From NCBI RefSeq assembly GCF_029637605.1, contig NZ_CP121261.1:4216001-4280000 (forward strand): a stretch of 64,000 nucleotides of DNA, written 5' to 3'. This document shows positions 42,981 through 52,175 of the stretch, one piece after another. Numbering within the stretch: the first letter of the stretch is position 1; each line of letters starts with the position of its first letter. The translations under genes and the position numbers were made by a program. This DNA is from Achromobacter spanius (GTDB taxonomy: Bacteria > Pseudomonadota > Gammaproteobacteria > Burkholderiales > Burkholderiaceae_B). Under the pieces are notes generated by a model. The model saw only the letters and a list, made by a program, of their open reading frames with translations. It had not been told where the DNA came from and did not search any database.

Positions 42981-44768
42981 TTACTTAGCCTCTACGTTAC
43001 GCAAGCGGATGTGCAACTCGCGCAACTGCTTTTCGTCGACTTCGGAAGGCGCTTGCGTCAGCAGATCCTGAGCGCGTTGCGTCTTCGGGAAGGCGATCAC
43101 GTCGCGGATCGATTCGGCGCCGGTCATCATCGTGACGATGCGGTCCAGGCCGAACGCGATACCACCGTGCGGAGGCGCGCCATACTGCAGCGCGTCCAGC
43201 AGGTAGCCGAACTTTTCCTGGGCTTCCTCGGCGCCGATCTTCAGCGCGCGGAACACCTTGCTTTGCACTTCTTCGCGGTGGATACGGACCGAGCCGCCGC
43301 CGATTTCCCAACCGTTCAGCACCATGTCGTAAGCCTTGGCGAAGGCCTTGCTGGGATCGGTTTCCAGGAAGTCTTCGTGGCCGTCCTTGGGGCTGGTGAA
43401 CGGGTGGTGGGCGGCGGTGTAGCGGCCGTCTTCCTCGTCGTATTCGAACATCGGGAAGTCAACCACCCACAGCGGCTGCCAACCGGCTTCGAACAGGCCC
43501 GTCTTCTTGCCGAATTCGCTGTGGCCGATCTTCACGCGCAGCGCGCCGATGGCGTCGTTGACGACCTTCTCGCGATCCGCGCCGAAGAAAATGATGTCGC
43601 CATCTTGCGCGCCGGTGCGCTTGACCAGTTCGGCCAGCGCGGCGTCGTGCAGGTTCTTGACGATGGGCGATTGCAGGCCGTCGCGGCCCTTGGCCACTTC
43701 GTTGACCTTGATGTAGGCAAGGCCCTTGGCGCCATAGATGCCGACGAACTGCGTGTAGGCATCGATTTCGCTGCGGGACATTTCGGCGCCGCCGGGCACG
43801 CGCAGTGCGACCACACGGCTGCCGGGCGCCGTGGCGGCGGCGGCAAACACCTTGAAGTCCACGTCGCGCATGACGTCGGTCATGTCGGTGAATTCAAGCT
43901 TCACGCGCAGGTCCGGCTTGTCCGAACCGTAGCGGCGCATCGCTTCCGTCCACGGCATGATGGGGAACGGCGAAGCCAGGTCCACACCCTGCACGACCTT
44001 GAAGACGTGACGGATCAGGTTTTCAAAGATTTCACGGATCTCGAACTCGTTCAGGAACGAGGTTTCGCAGTCGATCTGGGTGAACTCGGGCTGGCGGTCA
44101 GCGCGCAGGTCTTCGTCGCGGAAGCACTTGGTGATCTGATAGTAGCGGTCAAAGCCCGACACCATCAGCATCTGCTTGAACAACTGCGGCGACTGCGGCA
44201 GCGCGAAGAAGTGGCCGGCGTTCACGCGCGAGGGCACGAGATAGTCGCGCGCGCCTTCGGGCGTGCTCTTGGCCAGCATCGGGGTTTCGATGTCGATGAA
44301 GCCCAACTGGTCCAGGAACTTGCGCGTTTCGATCGACACGCGGTAACGCAGCATCAGGTTGCGCTGCATTTGCGGGCGGCGCAGGTCCAGCACGCGGTGC
44401 GTCAGGCGGGTGGTTTCCGACAGGTTGTCGTCGTCAAGCTGGAACGGCGGCGTGACCGACGCGTTCAGGATTTCGACTTCCTTGCACAGCACTTCGATTT
44501 CGCCCGAAGCCAGTTCGCTGTTGGCAGTGCCAGCCGGACGCTCGCGCACCAGGCCGGTGACGCGGACGCAGAATTCATTGCGCAGGCGCTCGGCGGTGGC
44601 GAAGGCGGCGTTGTCCGGATCGAACACGATCTGGGCCAGGCCCGCGCGGTCGCGCAAGTCGATGAAGATGACCCCGCCGTGGTCGCGGCGGCGGTTCACC
44701 CAGCCGTACAGGGTGACGGTCTGGCCGAGATGGTCACGGCAAACCTGGCCGGTGTAGCAGGTACGCAT
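42981..44768 (-). CDS. aspS: Aspartyl-tRNA synthetase
   Basis: A 595-residue class II synthetase. N-terminal OB-fold anticodon-binding domain ([32 protein letters not shown]), class II motif 2 region [18 protein letters not shown], the bacterial GAD insertion (about residues 290-420) and motif 3 [27 protein letters not shown]. Charges tRNA-Asp; many betaproteobacterial enzymes also charge tRNA-Asn for later amidation, which the sequence alone does not decide. First of a minus-strand group with DUF502 40 bases upstream. Confidence 0.98.
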   Translation of the reverse strand: MRTCYTGQVCRDHLGQTVTLYGWVNRRRDHGGVIFIDLRDRAGLAQIVFDPDNAAFATAERLRNEFCVRVTGLVRERPAGTANSELASGEIEVLCKEVEILNASVTPPFQLDDDNLSETTRLTHRVLDLRRPQMQRNLMLRYRVSIETRKFLDQLGFIDIETPMLAKSTPEGARDYLVPSRVNAGHFFALPQSPQLFKQMLMVSGFDRYYQITKCFRDEDLRADRQPEFTQIDCETSFLNEFEIREIFENLIRHVFKVVQGVDLASPFPIMPWTEAMRRYGSDKPDLRVKLEFTDMTDVMRDVDFKVFAAAATAPGSRVVALRVPGGAEMSRSEIDAYTQFVGIYGAKGLAYIKVNEVAKGRDGLQSPIVKNLHDAALAELVKRTGAQDGDIIFFGADREKVVNDAIGALRVKIGHSEFGKKTGLFEAGWQPLWVVDFPMFEYDEEDGRYTAAHHPFTSPKDGHEDFLETDPSKAFAKAYDMVLNGWEIGGGSVRIHREEVQSKVFRALKIGAEEAQEKFGYLLDALQYGAPPHGGIAFGLDRIVTMMTGAESIRDVIAFPKTQRAQDLLTQAPSEVDEKQLRELHIRLRNVEAK

Positions 44769-44808
44769 GCGGGATGACTCCGTTGTGTGCTTAGTTTGAG
44801 CGTAAGGG

Positions 44809-45480
44809 TTACGAATCGCCGCGAGGCGCGTCTTGCACGCCAGGCGCCGGAGAGAGCGGGGCCGGCCGGTCCCCGGGCGTGAACGCCTGGGCCGGGGCGA
44901 CCACGCCCATGGAAACGATGTACTTCAAAGCCGCGTCCACGCTCATCTGAAGATCGATCGCGTCGGCGCGAGGCATCATCAGGAAAAAGCCGGACGTGGG
45001 GTTCGGCGTCGTCGGCACATACACGCTGATGTGGTCGCCTGGCATCAGGCTGGCCACTTCACCGCTGGGGGTGCCGGTAACGAAAGCGATGGTCCAGGAA
45101 CCCGCCCGCGGATACTGCACCAGCACCGCGCGGCGAAACGCCTGTCCGTTCGGGGCAAGCACGGTATCGCTGACCTGCTTGACCGAGTTGTAGATGGAAC
45201 GCACCAGCGGAATACGGCCCAGCAGGTTTTCCCACTGGTCCACCATGGTACGGCCGATCAGGTTGGCCGCAAACACGCCCGTCAACAGCACCACCACGAT
45301 GACCAGCACGAAGCGGAAGCCGGGGATGTCGATGCCGAACAGCGATTCGGACGACAGAAAGCCAGGCACGAACCCTTCCAGGGTGGCGACCAGCAAACCC
45401 AGCACCCACACCGTGATGACCAGGGGAACCCAGATCAGCAGGCCGGTGATGAAGTACTTTTTGATAAGGCGCATCCGCAT
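44809..45480 (-). CDS. DUF502 family membrane protein
   Basis: A 223-residue protein with two N-terminal transmembrane helices ([25 protein letters not shown] and [20 protein letters not shown]) followed by the DUF502 signature: [21 protein letters not shown] and [28 protein letters not shown]. Function unknown; the family sits near aspS in many betaproteobacteria. The start MRMRLIKK was chosen at 45480; a longer frame runs back through the FmdB repeats and is rejected. A short Pro-rich tail follows the domain. Confidence 0.92.
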   Translation of the reverse strand: MRMRLIKKYFITGLLIWVPLVITVWVLGLLVATLEGFVPGFLSSESLFGIDIPGFRFVLVIVVVLLTGVFAANLIGRTMVDQWENLLGRIPLVRSIYNSVKQVSDTVLAPNGQAFRRAVLVQYPRAGSWTIAFVTGTPSGEVASLMPGDHISVYVPTTPNPTSGFFLMMPRADAIDLQMSVDAALKYIVSMGVVAPAQAFTPGDRPAPLSPAPGVQDAPRGDS

Positions 45481-45490
45481 CGCAAGGGCT

Positions 45491-45844
45491 CTAGGTGGCG
45501 GACGACCCTGCGGCAGGCGATCCTGCGGCAGGCGACCCTGCGGCAGGCGCCCCTGCGGCAGGAGCGCTTGTGGCAGGAGCCGCCGCCGGCGTGGCTGCCG
45601 GTGCCGCCGCGGGCGCCCCACCTTCCGCTGCCGCCCCGGTGGACGCAGCGCCCCCGGAACCATTGCCACGAAAATCGGTGACGTACCAGCCGGAACCCTT
45701 GAGCTGGAATCCAGCCGCGGTCACCTGCTTGGAAAACGTGCTTTGGCCGCATTCGGGGCAAACCGAAAGGGGCGCATCGGAAATCTTCTGCAAGACGTCT
45801 TTGGCATGGCCGCAGGCGCTGCACTTATAGGCGTAGATGGGCAT
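45491..45844 (-). CDS. FmdB-family zinc ribbon protein with repeat tail
   Basis: A 117-residue protein: residues 1-45 are the FmdB zinc ribbon (MPIYAYKCSACGHAKDVLQ, then VCPECGQSTFSKQVTAAGF), with two CxxC pairs, followed by GSGWYVTDFRG. The C-terminal half is low-complexity Ala/Pro/Gly, ending in tandem APAAGSPAAG units encoded by 15-bp repeats. FmdB proteins are thought to be small regulators; the tail length likely varies among strains. It lies 10 bases upstream of DUF502, which lies upstream of aspS, a conserved arrangement. Confidence 0.9.
   Translation of the reverse strand: MPIYAYKCSACGHAKDVLQKISDAPLSVCPECGQSTFSKQVTAAGFQLKGSGWYVTDFRGNGSGGAASTGAAAEGGAPAAAPAATPAAAPATSAPAAGAPAAGSPAAGSPAAGSSAT
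45504..45578. repeat. Five tandem copies of a 15-bp unit in the FmdB-family gene
   Basis: Units of the form GACCCTGCGGCAGGC repeat five times with a few changes, the first three nearly identical. On the minus strand each codes for five residues of the Ala/Pro/Gly tail. In-frame unit length means gain or loss of copies leaves the frame intact. Confidence 0.85.
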
Positions 45845-46054
45845 CAAGGGCTCCCAGGCGCGCGCCCGGAAAATAAAAAGCCGTCGGTCGGCAGACAAAT
45901 GCTGTCTGGGGCGACGGGAGGGCAAGGCCGGAAAAAAATTCGGGAAAGTCTTGAATTTTAGCGGTTTTTCATGAACCGTCGGTGTCCGGTCCTGCCCTGG
46001 GGCGCCAAGCGGCATCGCAGGGGCTTGCCCCCCGGCGCCGCCAGCCGCCTTTCC

Positions 46055-47338
46055 CTATACCGGAAGCAGGAACATGATGGCCGCTACCAGGGTGGGCGCA
46101 AGGGCCGACAGGAACAGGCGGCCCGACGAAATACTGCCGTCCGGGAAGTGGTTCTTCAGGATGGCAAAACCCGCCGGATTGGGCGCGTTGGCAATCACGG
46201 TCAAGCCGCCGCCCGTCACCGCGCCGGCCACCAGCATGTAGCGCCACGTCTCGTTGGTGCCTTCAACCAGCGAGCCCAGGTACGTCAGCGCGGCATTGTC
46301 GGTAATGGCCGTCAGCGCCGTGGCGCCCCAGAACAGCACGAACGGTTCCAACCCGCCCAGCAAGTCCTGCAACCACCATTTCTGCAAGCCGCCCAGCACC
46401 ACCAACCCGGCCAGGAAGAAGCCCACCATCAGGCCTTCCTTGATCAGCAGACGGTTCTGATGGCGCTTATAGGCTTCCGAAAAGCCGATGAACATCATCA
46501 GCAGGCCCATGAAGATGGCCGGGTGATGCGCGGTTAGCACCACGGCCACCAGGAACGCCAGATGCACCAGGATGACGAGCACCGGCACCGGCGGACGCGA
46601 ATCGGACCCTTCCGGCGCGTCCACCCCGCCGCCCGTGCCCACAGAGCGTTCCATCAGCGCCTTGCGGCAGACGAAGGTCAGGATGCCTGCGTTCAGGAAG
46701 ACCGCCACCGCGGCGCGCCAGCCGAAATGCTGCACCATGTGCGCGGCATCCCATCCGAAGGTGGAGGCCACCATCAGGACCGGCGGCGCGGCGTACGACG
46801 TCAGCACACCGCCGATGGACACGTTCACGAACAGCACGCCCAGCGTCAGGTATTTAAAGCCGGCTCGGCCGCTCGTGCGGAAATAGGCGTCGCGCAGCAA
46901 GATGGCGGCCAGCGTCATCGCGGCGGGCTCGGTAATGAAGGAGCCGCCCAGCGGCACCAGCGACATCACCACGAAGAACGTCGCCAGCTCGCGCGGCAGC
47001 GGCAGCACGCGCGCCACGATGCGCACCATCAGCCCCACCATTTCCAGGATCGGCCGGCTGGCCGCCACCACCATGATCACGAAGACAAACAGCGGCTCGG
47101 TGAAGTTGCGCGTGTCCATGTAGTCGATCGCGGTAACGGGACCAGACAGCGCCGCCATCGTCACGATCAGTGCGAACGCCCAGACGCCGAACACGGCCTC
47201 CACCTCGGACAACAGGTGCCAAATGCCCGCGTGCGGGCCGCCGCGGTGGGCAAGCCGCGCAAAGACAGGGACGGAAAAGGTATGAAGAACCGCCACGGCA
47301 AACAGAATGGTGGCGACGACTTCAATGGGTTGAGGCAT
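46055..47338 (-). CDS. Putative Na+/H+ antiporter (Na_H_antiport_2 family)
   Basis: A 427-residue membrane protein with about eleven helices. Segments such as HRGGPHAGIWHLLSEVEAVFGVWA, EPLFVFVIMVVAASRPIL, LGGSFITEPAAMTLAAILL, and ALTAITDNAALTYLGSLVEGTNE, then ANAPNPAGFAIL are characteristic of this conserved family of predicted sodium/proton antiporters, related to the ArsB/NhaD ion transporters. Transcribed alone on the minus strand. A perfect inverted repeat lies about 85 bases upstream of the start. The downstream gap (45845-46054) has a GGGGC/GCCCC hairpin at 46020-46031 and nothing else clear. Confidence 0.85.
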   Translation of the reverse strand: MPQPIEVVATILFAVAVLHTFSVPVFARLAHRGGPHAGIWHLLSEVEAVFGVWAFALIVTMAALSGPVTAIDYMDTRNFTEPLFVFVIMVVAASRPILEMVGLMVRIVARVLPLPRELATFFVVMSLVPLGGSFITEPAAMTLAAILLRDAYFRTSGRAGFKYLTLGVLFVNVSIGGVLTSYAAPPVLMVASTFGWDAAHMVQHFGWRAAVAVFLNAGILTFVCRKALMERSVGTGGGVDAPEGSDSRPPVPVLVILVHLAFLVAVVLTAHHPAIFMGLLMMFIGFSEAYKRHQNRLLIKEGLMVGFFLAGLVVLGGLQKWWLQDLLGGLEPFVLFWGATALTAITDNAALTYLGSLVEGTNETWRYMLVAGAVTGGGLTVIANAPNPAGFAILKNHFPDGSISSGRLFLSALAPTLVAAIMFLLPV

Positions 47339-47422
47339 AGGAGGGACTTCCGAAATAAAGAATCACGCAACGGAAAATCACGCGATGCGAACGCGATCCG
47401 GCGCTGCTCACCGAACAAGGCA

Positions 47423-47447
47423 GGCAATATAACGCAGGCATATTGCC
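47423..47447. promoter_or_regulatory. Perfect inverted repeat upstream of the antiporter gene
   Basis: GGCAATAT and ATATTGCC are exact reverse complements separated by nine bases. The site is 85-109 bases upstream of the antiporter ATG. Its size and spacing fit a dimeric repressor or activator site; a TATATT hexamer on the minus strand overlaps it and could be a -10 box. Confidence 0.5.
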
Positions 47448-47516
47448 GTGTAACGCAGGGTCTACACCAAGCCCCCCGCGCTACGTCCGATGCGAAGACC
47501 CGCTTCCCGGCCTTGC

Positions 47517-48413
47517 CTAGCTGATCGGCGCGGGCGGTTCCGCACCCTGCTGCGCCGCCTTCATCTCCATCAACAGGCTGTGCAGCATCTCGGTGGACAA
47601 GCCATGCAGCACCAGCCGGTAACCCGCGCGCAAGGTCGACAGCGGCACCAGCGGATGGCTGTTGTTGACCAGGATCAGGTGCTGCGGCGCGCCCAGCAAC
47701 TTGGCCGTGTAGATGCCGATGGTTTCGTCCAGCTGCAACGAATTGGCGGCACGCCAGAAGTCGTTGTCAGTCAGCATCAGTTGGTACAGCGGCGTGAACA
47801 GTTCGATGGCGCTTTGCAGGTCCAGGAAGTTCAACTTGCCTTGCGGCATGTCTTCCAACTTCAGCGGCGGGTCCTGGATCATCGAGAAGTCGACTGTCTC
47901 GGGCGCATGCATTTCCACGCCGGCTTCGCGCAGTGCCTGATTCAAGCGGATGACGAAGTTGAACAGGTTCAGGTCGTGCTTGACGAAGAGTTCGTCCTTC
48001 AGATCATCAATCTCCATCGGCTGAAGCGGCGTGGTCGTGATCGGCACCGGCGAATTCGCGGCAATGAACGCCAGCGCCTGCGCCCCCAGATGGAAGTGGC
48101 GCAGGATCAGCCAGTTGGCCTCGGGCGAGACGAAGCGATTGAGTCCCCAGGCCAGAATGCGATGCAGCAGCTTCGAATGCGACCAGCGACGCGGCAGGAA
48201 GGTCTTCACCACCTGAATCAGGATGATGAAGGCACGCGCCAGCGGTCGCAGGAACGGCAGCAGATACTGGCGCGAGGCGCAACTGGAATCCGTCAGCCAG
48301 GCCTTCTTCACCTTGTCCGGCAAGGGCGTGCTGCGGTCCAGGTACAGGGCAAGCCAGGGGTTGGGGTCGGCCGGATCATGCGGCTTGGCCAGAAAATCGG
48401 GTTCCTTGCTCAT
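47517..48413 (-). CDS. Protein of unknown function, last gene of the lipid operon
   Basis: A 298-residue soluble-looking protein without signal peptide. Starts MSKEPDFLAKPHDPADPNPWLALYLDRS; other conserved-looking runs are FVSPEANWLILRHFHLGAQALAFIAAN and FNFVIRLNQALREAGVEM, QLDETIGIYTAKLLGAPQHLILVNNSHPLVPL. I do not recognise its family. The ATG overlaps the stop of the KASIII-oxidase fusion as ATGA, so it is translated with it and probably belongs to the same pathway. The aromatic/His-rich middle could be a ligand or metal site. It might be an accessory or acyl-carrier-interacting protein; that is a guess. Confidence 0.8.
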   Translation of the reverse strand: MSKEPDFLAKPHDPADPNPWLALYLDRSTPLPDKVKKAWLTDSSCASRQYLLPFLRPLARAFIILIQVVKTFLPRRWSHSKLLHRILAWGLNRFVSPEANWLILRHFHLGAQALAFIAANSPVPITTTPLQPMEIDDLKDELFVKHDLNLFNFVIRLNQALREAGVEMHAPETVDFSMIQDPPLKLEDMPQGKLNFLDLQSAIELFTPLYQLMLTDNDFWRAANSLQLDETIGIYTAKLLGAPQHLILVNNSHPLVPLSTLRAGYRLVLHGLSTEMLHSLLMEMKAAQQGAEPPAPIS

Positions 48414-50341
48414 GCCGCATCGCCCTCCATGACGTGGTGGAACTGCATCAGATACAGCGCGGCAGTGCGGCGCGCGGTGTCCACGATGCGCTGTTCGGCG
48501 CGGCCGTCCTCGTCGCAATCCAGCGCCAATTCCACCGCCGACAACCAACGCGCCAGGTGATGCTCATCGTTGTGGCCGTGGTACTCCAGAAAGCGGAATG
48601 CATCGGGCGGTAGCTTCAGGCTGGCTTTCAACAAGGGCAGCAGCGCCGGCACGATGCGCTGGCCCGTACCCTCGATGATGTAGATGGCGCCCAGCAGGCC
48701 GATCGGGTCGCGCGTGGCGGCCAGTCCGTGCAGATAGGCGTTCAACGCCTCGCCACCCGGGTTGCGGCGCAGCGCGTCGATGTTGTCGACCACGCCGCCC
48801 GCCGTGCGGTAGTCCTGGAACAGAATCTGAAAGTCGTTCTGTTCTTCGCCGGCATGCATGTCGATCAGCGCGGCCAGCGGCGCGTATTGCTCCGTCAGCG
48901 ATGCCGCGCCCTCGCGCATCCACTTGCTGCCTTCGCGCACCTGCGGAATCCAGTTCTCCATCCAGTTCAGGTAGTCGGCCGTCTGGAATTGGCGGTTGCG
49001 CAGCCGGCGCACCACCGGCGTGCGCCATACTCGCGAACGGTAGTCGTGCCAGATGGCAGCCAGCTCGGTCAGCAATTGGCCCAGGCCTTGCGGCGCCATG
49101 TCGGGGTCGTGCGGTGGCGCGATGGCGTCGGCGTCATCGCTTTGCGTGTCGTCGCGGGTTGCGGGCCTGACGGCGGACGCCGGGGTTCCGGCCACGGCTG
49201 GCGCATGCACCGCCTCAGCCTCCAGCAGCATATAGGCCGCCATGAAGCGCCCCGACTCGGGGATGTAGCAGAAGATCTGTTCGCCCGGCTTGATCTCGCG
49301 CGTTTCCAAAAATTCGGCCAGCATGATCAGGATCGACGCCGCGCCCGTGTTGCCACGCCAGGCCAGGTTGCTGAACCAGCGTTCGCGCGGGATCACCAAT
49401 CCCGCCTTTTCCATCAGGTCTTCGACTACGGGAATGAATTTTTCTGACGAGTAATGGCACAGGAAATGGTCGACCTGATCAGGATCCAGCCAGCCGTCTC
49501 GCACCAGCTTGGCGTACTCGTGGATGCCGATGTCGAACAGATGCGGCAACAGGCGGATGTCCTGGCGCAGTGACAGCGCGCCGTCGGCCTCGGCCTCATT
49601 CCAGGACGGATAATCCAGATGGCCCTTTTGGCGGTCAGCAGACAGGCCCAGTTGCATGCACACGGGGTAGTCGCCCGAGAACGAGCGCTGATGCACCCAT
49701 TTCAGTTTCAACCTGACGCCCTGCGACGCGCCCGCCAGCGCGCGGCCCGAGTTGCCCAGCAGCAAGGCGCCCGCGCCATCCGACAGCATCCAGCGCAGGA
49801 AGTGCGCGTCAAAGTCCGCGTCATAGCCACGCGCCGCAAAGCGCGATCGCTTGAACAGGCGCGACGGCAATTCGCTGGCCACGGCCAGAGCGCTGGCGTG
49901 TCCGCCCATCTCCACACCCTGCGCGGCCACCTGGATCGCCGACACACCCGCCGCGCAAATGCCATGCACCGACAGCGTTTCCATCGGCTGCGCGGCAAGC
50001 TCGCCCTGGATCATGTTGGCAAAGCCCGGCATCAGCGCATCGCCACCCGACGATCCGCTGGTCAGCAAGGACACGGCGGCAAGGTCGCTGTCATTGCGCC
50101 GCAGGCAGTCGCGGATGGCGTTGGCCGCCAGTTGCGCGTTGGTGTAGACGGTCTGCCCTTCCGGGTCGATGGCGTAGTAGCGCTGCTTGATGCCGTTCTC
50201 GGCAAGGATGCGGCTTTTGATGCGGCTGGACATCCGGTTCAGCGGCGCGATGTAGCTGTCCATGGCGTCGTTGGACACGGCTTCGCCCGGCATGAAATAG
50301 CCGGCGCTTTCCAGGTAGACACGATTAAACGCAATGGGCAT
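48410..50341 (-). CDS. Fusion of ketoacyl synthase III with a haem-oxygenase-like di-iron oxidase domain
   Basis: A 643-residue protein. Residues 1-380 are a thiolase-fold KAS III: LLTSGSSGGDALMPG, catalytic Cys129 in HGICAAGVSAIQ, His296 in FLCHYSSEKF and Asn331 in WRGNTGAASI. After a Pro/Asp-rich linker (about 381-420), residues 425-640 are a helical domain like the haem-oxygenase-like di-iron oxidases: YLNWMENWIPQVREGSKWM, MHAGEEQNDFQ with Glu499/500, YIIEGTG with Glu557, and EYHGHNDEHH with His588-x3-Asp592-x2-His595, matching that superfamily's third-helix ligand pattern. Likely condenses an acyl substrate and then oxidises or cleaves it. Product unknown. Core gene of a four-gene operon. 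Confidence 0.85.
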   Translation of the reverse strand: MPIAFNRVYLESAGYFMPGEAVSNDAMDSYIAPLNRMSSRIKSRILAENGIKQRYYAIDPEGQTVYTNAQLAANAIRDCLRRNDSDLAAVSLLTSGSSGGDALMPGFANMIQGELAAQPMETLSVHGICAAGVSAIQVAAQGVEMGGHASALAVASELPSRLFKRSRFAARGYDADFDAHFLRWMLSDGAGALLLGNSGRALAGASQGVRLKLKWVHQRSFSGDYPVCMQLGLSADRQKGHLDYPSWNEAEADGALSLRQDIRLLPHLFDIGIHEYAKLVRDGWLDPDQVDHFLCHYSSEKFIPVVEDLMEKAGLVIPRERWFSNLAWRGNTGAASILIMLAEFLETREIKPGEQIFCYIPESGRFMAAYMLLEAEAVHAPAVAGTPASAVRPATRDDTQSDDADAIAPPHDPDMAPQGLGQLLTELAAIWHDYRSRVWRTPVVRRLRNRQFQTADYLNWMENWIPQVREGSKWMREGAASLTEQYAPLAALIDMHAGEEQNDFQILFQDYRTAGGVVDNIDALRRNPGGEALNAYLHGLAATRDPIGLLGAIYIIEGTGQRIVPALLPLLKASLKLPPDAFRFLEYHGHNDEHHLARWLSAVELALDCDEDGRAEQRIVDTARRTAALYLMQFHHVMEGDAA

Positions 50342-50373
50342 GTGACAGGCCTCGATGGGGAATGGATGGGACG

Positions 50374-51306
50374 CTAGCGGACATGCTCGGGCGCCATGCG
50401 GGAACGACTGCGCAAACGCGGCATGAACGCCGCCAGCACGAAGACACGGCACATATAGGGCAGCAGCCCACGTTCGTTAAGTGCCGGGTCGACGCTCGCG
50501 CGATAGTGCTCGCGATGCAGCCGGGTCAGTTCGGACCAATGCGCGCGCGGATGCTCGTGATGCGCGGTGTGCAGGCCGATATTGAACAGCAACGGGTTGA
50601 CCAACCCTTCGAAATTGCGCGCGTAGTTCAGGCCGGCCGCGTGGCGCGGCCCGCCATCAGCATGCGCATGCTGCAAGTAATTCGTGGCCAGCAGCCAGTG
50701 CAATCCGTGCAACTGCGGCACGATCACCAGCACCAGCGCCTTGATGGGGTTCACCGCCAGCAGCCCGCCCCACAAGCCCAGCCACGCGCCGTACTGCGCC
50801 AGGCAATAACGCCAGGCGCCAGGCCAGTGGCGGCGCAGTCGGCCCAGCCACGCGAAGAACAGCGGGTACAGCACCCAGCCCGCCTGTAGCGGGTGAAGCA
50901 GATAGCCCCAAAGGTGATTCGTGTCGCCACCAAAGCGATACGTGCGCGCGACGTCGCGCGCGCCATGCTTGTACCGGTGGTGGTTGGCCACATGCGCCGG
51001 ATAGAACACAAACGTGGGGTGCCCTTGCAGCAGCGTGATCCAGAAATCGGTGGCGCGATTGGTCCAGCGACCGCGCCACATGCGGATATGCGTGTGGTTG
51101 TGATGAATGACGCCGATACCCAGCGTCAAAAAAAGCATCAGCGCGTAAAGCGGCCACCAGAATCCGTACACCCATTGCCACACCGCCAGCGCGGGCAGCG
51201 CGGCCAGATAAGCCAGGCTTTGCCAGTCGCGCCGGTTACGCAGCGACGGCAGGCGGCGCCGAACGCTAAGCTTTGCCGCCAACAGATTCTCTGCGCTGGA
51301 AGGCAT
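50374..51306 (-). CDS. Membrane fatty acid desaturase-like enzyme
   Basis: A 310-residue integral membrane di-iron enzyme with the three histidine boxes of the desaturase/hydroxylase superfamily: HHNHTHIRMW, HVANHHRYKHG and HTAHHEHPRAHW, between hydrophobic stretches. Introduces a double bond or hydroxyl into an acyl chain or related lipid. The ATG at 51306 overlaps the preceding gene by 41 bases and has no good ribosome site; a TTG at 51282 with AGAGA upstream is an alternative start. Separated by 32 bases from the KASIII fusion gene; same operon. Confidence 0.88.
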   Translation of the reverse strand: MPSSAENLLAAKLSVRRRLPSLRNRRDWQSLAYLAALPALAVWQWVYGFWWPLYALMLFLTLGIGVIHHNHTHIRMWRGRWTNRATDFWITLLQGHPTFVFYPAHVANHHRYKHGARDVARTYRFGGDTNHLWGYLLHPLQAGWVLYPLFFAWLGRLRRHWPGAWRYCLAQYGAWLGLWGGLLAVNPIKALVLVIVPQLHGLHWLLATNYLQHAHADGGPRHAAGLNYARNFEGLVNPLLFNIGLHTAHHEHPRAHWSELTRLHREHYRASVDPALNERGLLPYMCRVFVLAAFMPRLRSRSRMAPEHVR

Positions 51307-52042
51307 CCAGCTGGGGAGCCGCGGCCTCGGCTTGCAGGCGGGTGCGGAACAAGCGGTCCATGAAGGTGAACTGGAAGCCGTAATTGCCGTTGTAGCAAGC
51401 GTGGTGCAGATGGTGGCGCCGGCTGGCGGCGAACCAATGCGCGTAGGACACCTTGGGGAAAAAATCGTAATTGGCGTGCCCAATGCAATTGAAGAACAGG
51501 CTGAACAGCGGCACCGACGCCAGCGCCCAGAAACTGAAATCGTGCAGCACCATGGGCAGCAAGATCACGTTGCCCAGCATCAGCGCTTCGACCGGGTGGA
51601 AGCTGTAGGTCGAGAATGGCGTGGTCACTACCGACCGGTGATGCGGCAAGTGAAAGCGGCGCAGCGGCTTGGTGTGCAACAGCCGGTGGTTCACCCAGAA
51701 ATGGACATCGTTCCAGGCGACCAGCACCAGGATTTCCACCACCACTTTCTGCCAGCTTGGGTTCGGGTCCAGATGCGCCCAACCCAGTTGCAGCAAGCCC
51801 CAGGGAAAGATCATGCCCGTGCCGAACAGCAGGATGGACAAGCCGGATTGCGCAAGCTCGCGCCGCATCTGCCCGGGCCCCAGCGGGCGCGGGTCCAGCG
51901 GTCGCCCCATGCCCAGCGCCGGCAACACGTGCTGGGTCAGCAGCCAGGTGGCCGCGCCAAAGGCAAGATAGATGCCGCCGAAGAACAGCAGCCCCGCCAG
52001 CATCACCTGCCACGCGGACAAGGCTTCAAATGCTTGAGCCAT
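51266..52042 (-). CDS. Sterol desaturase/fatty acid hydroxylase-family protein
   Basis: A 258-residue membrane enzyme of the ERG3/fatty acid hydroxylase superfamily: four hydrophobic helices and the histidine clusters WNDVHFWVNHRLLHTKPLRRFHLPHH and RRHHLHHACYNGNYGFQFTFMDRLFRTR, which bind a di-iron centre. First gene of the operon sterol desaturase-desaturase-KASIII/oxidase-unknown. Together they point to a modified lipid or hydrocarbon. The upstream 133-base gap holds the operon promoter presumably; I see no clear boxes. Confidence 0.9.
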   Translation of the reverse strand: MAQAFEALSAWQVMLAGLLFFGGIYLAFGAATWLLTQHVLPALGMGRPLDPRPLGPGQMRRELAQSGLSILLFGTGMIFPWGLLQLGWAHLDPNPSWQKVVVEILVLVAWNDVHFWVNHRLLHTKPLRRFHLPHHRSVVTTPFSTYSFHPVEALMLGNVILLPMVLHDFSFWALASVPLFSLFFNCIGHANYDFFPKVSYAHWFAASRRHHLHHACYNGNYGFQFTFMDRLFRTRLQAEAAAPQLDAFQRRESVGGKA

Positions 52043-52175
52043 GAACGTTTTGTTTCACCCGAAGAATGGCCGCATGATAAGCAATCCGTCAGCTTCCCGG
52101 TAAGGCATTTATTACAAAATGAATCCGGGCACCACAAAGCTGAAGGACGCAGCGCCATTGCGGCCTAACTTCCGT

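Noticed and set aside
41877..44777. 966-codon open frame on the plus strand across aspS and the phosphatase gene
   Set aside because: Antisense to two clearly recognisable genes; composition (Arg/His/Gln-rich) is that of a shadow frame.
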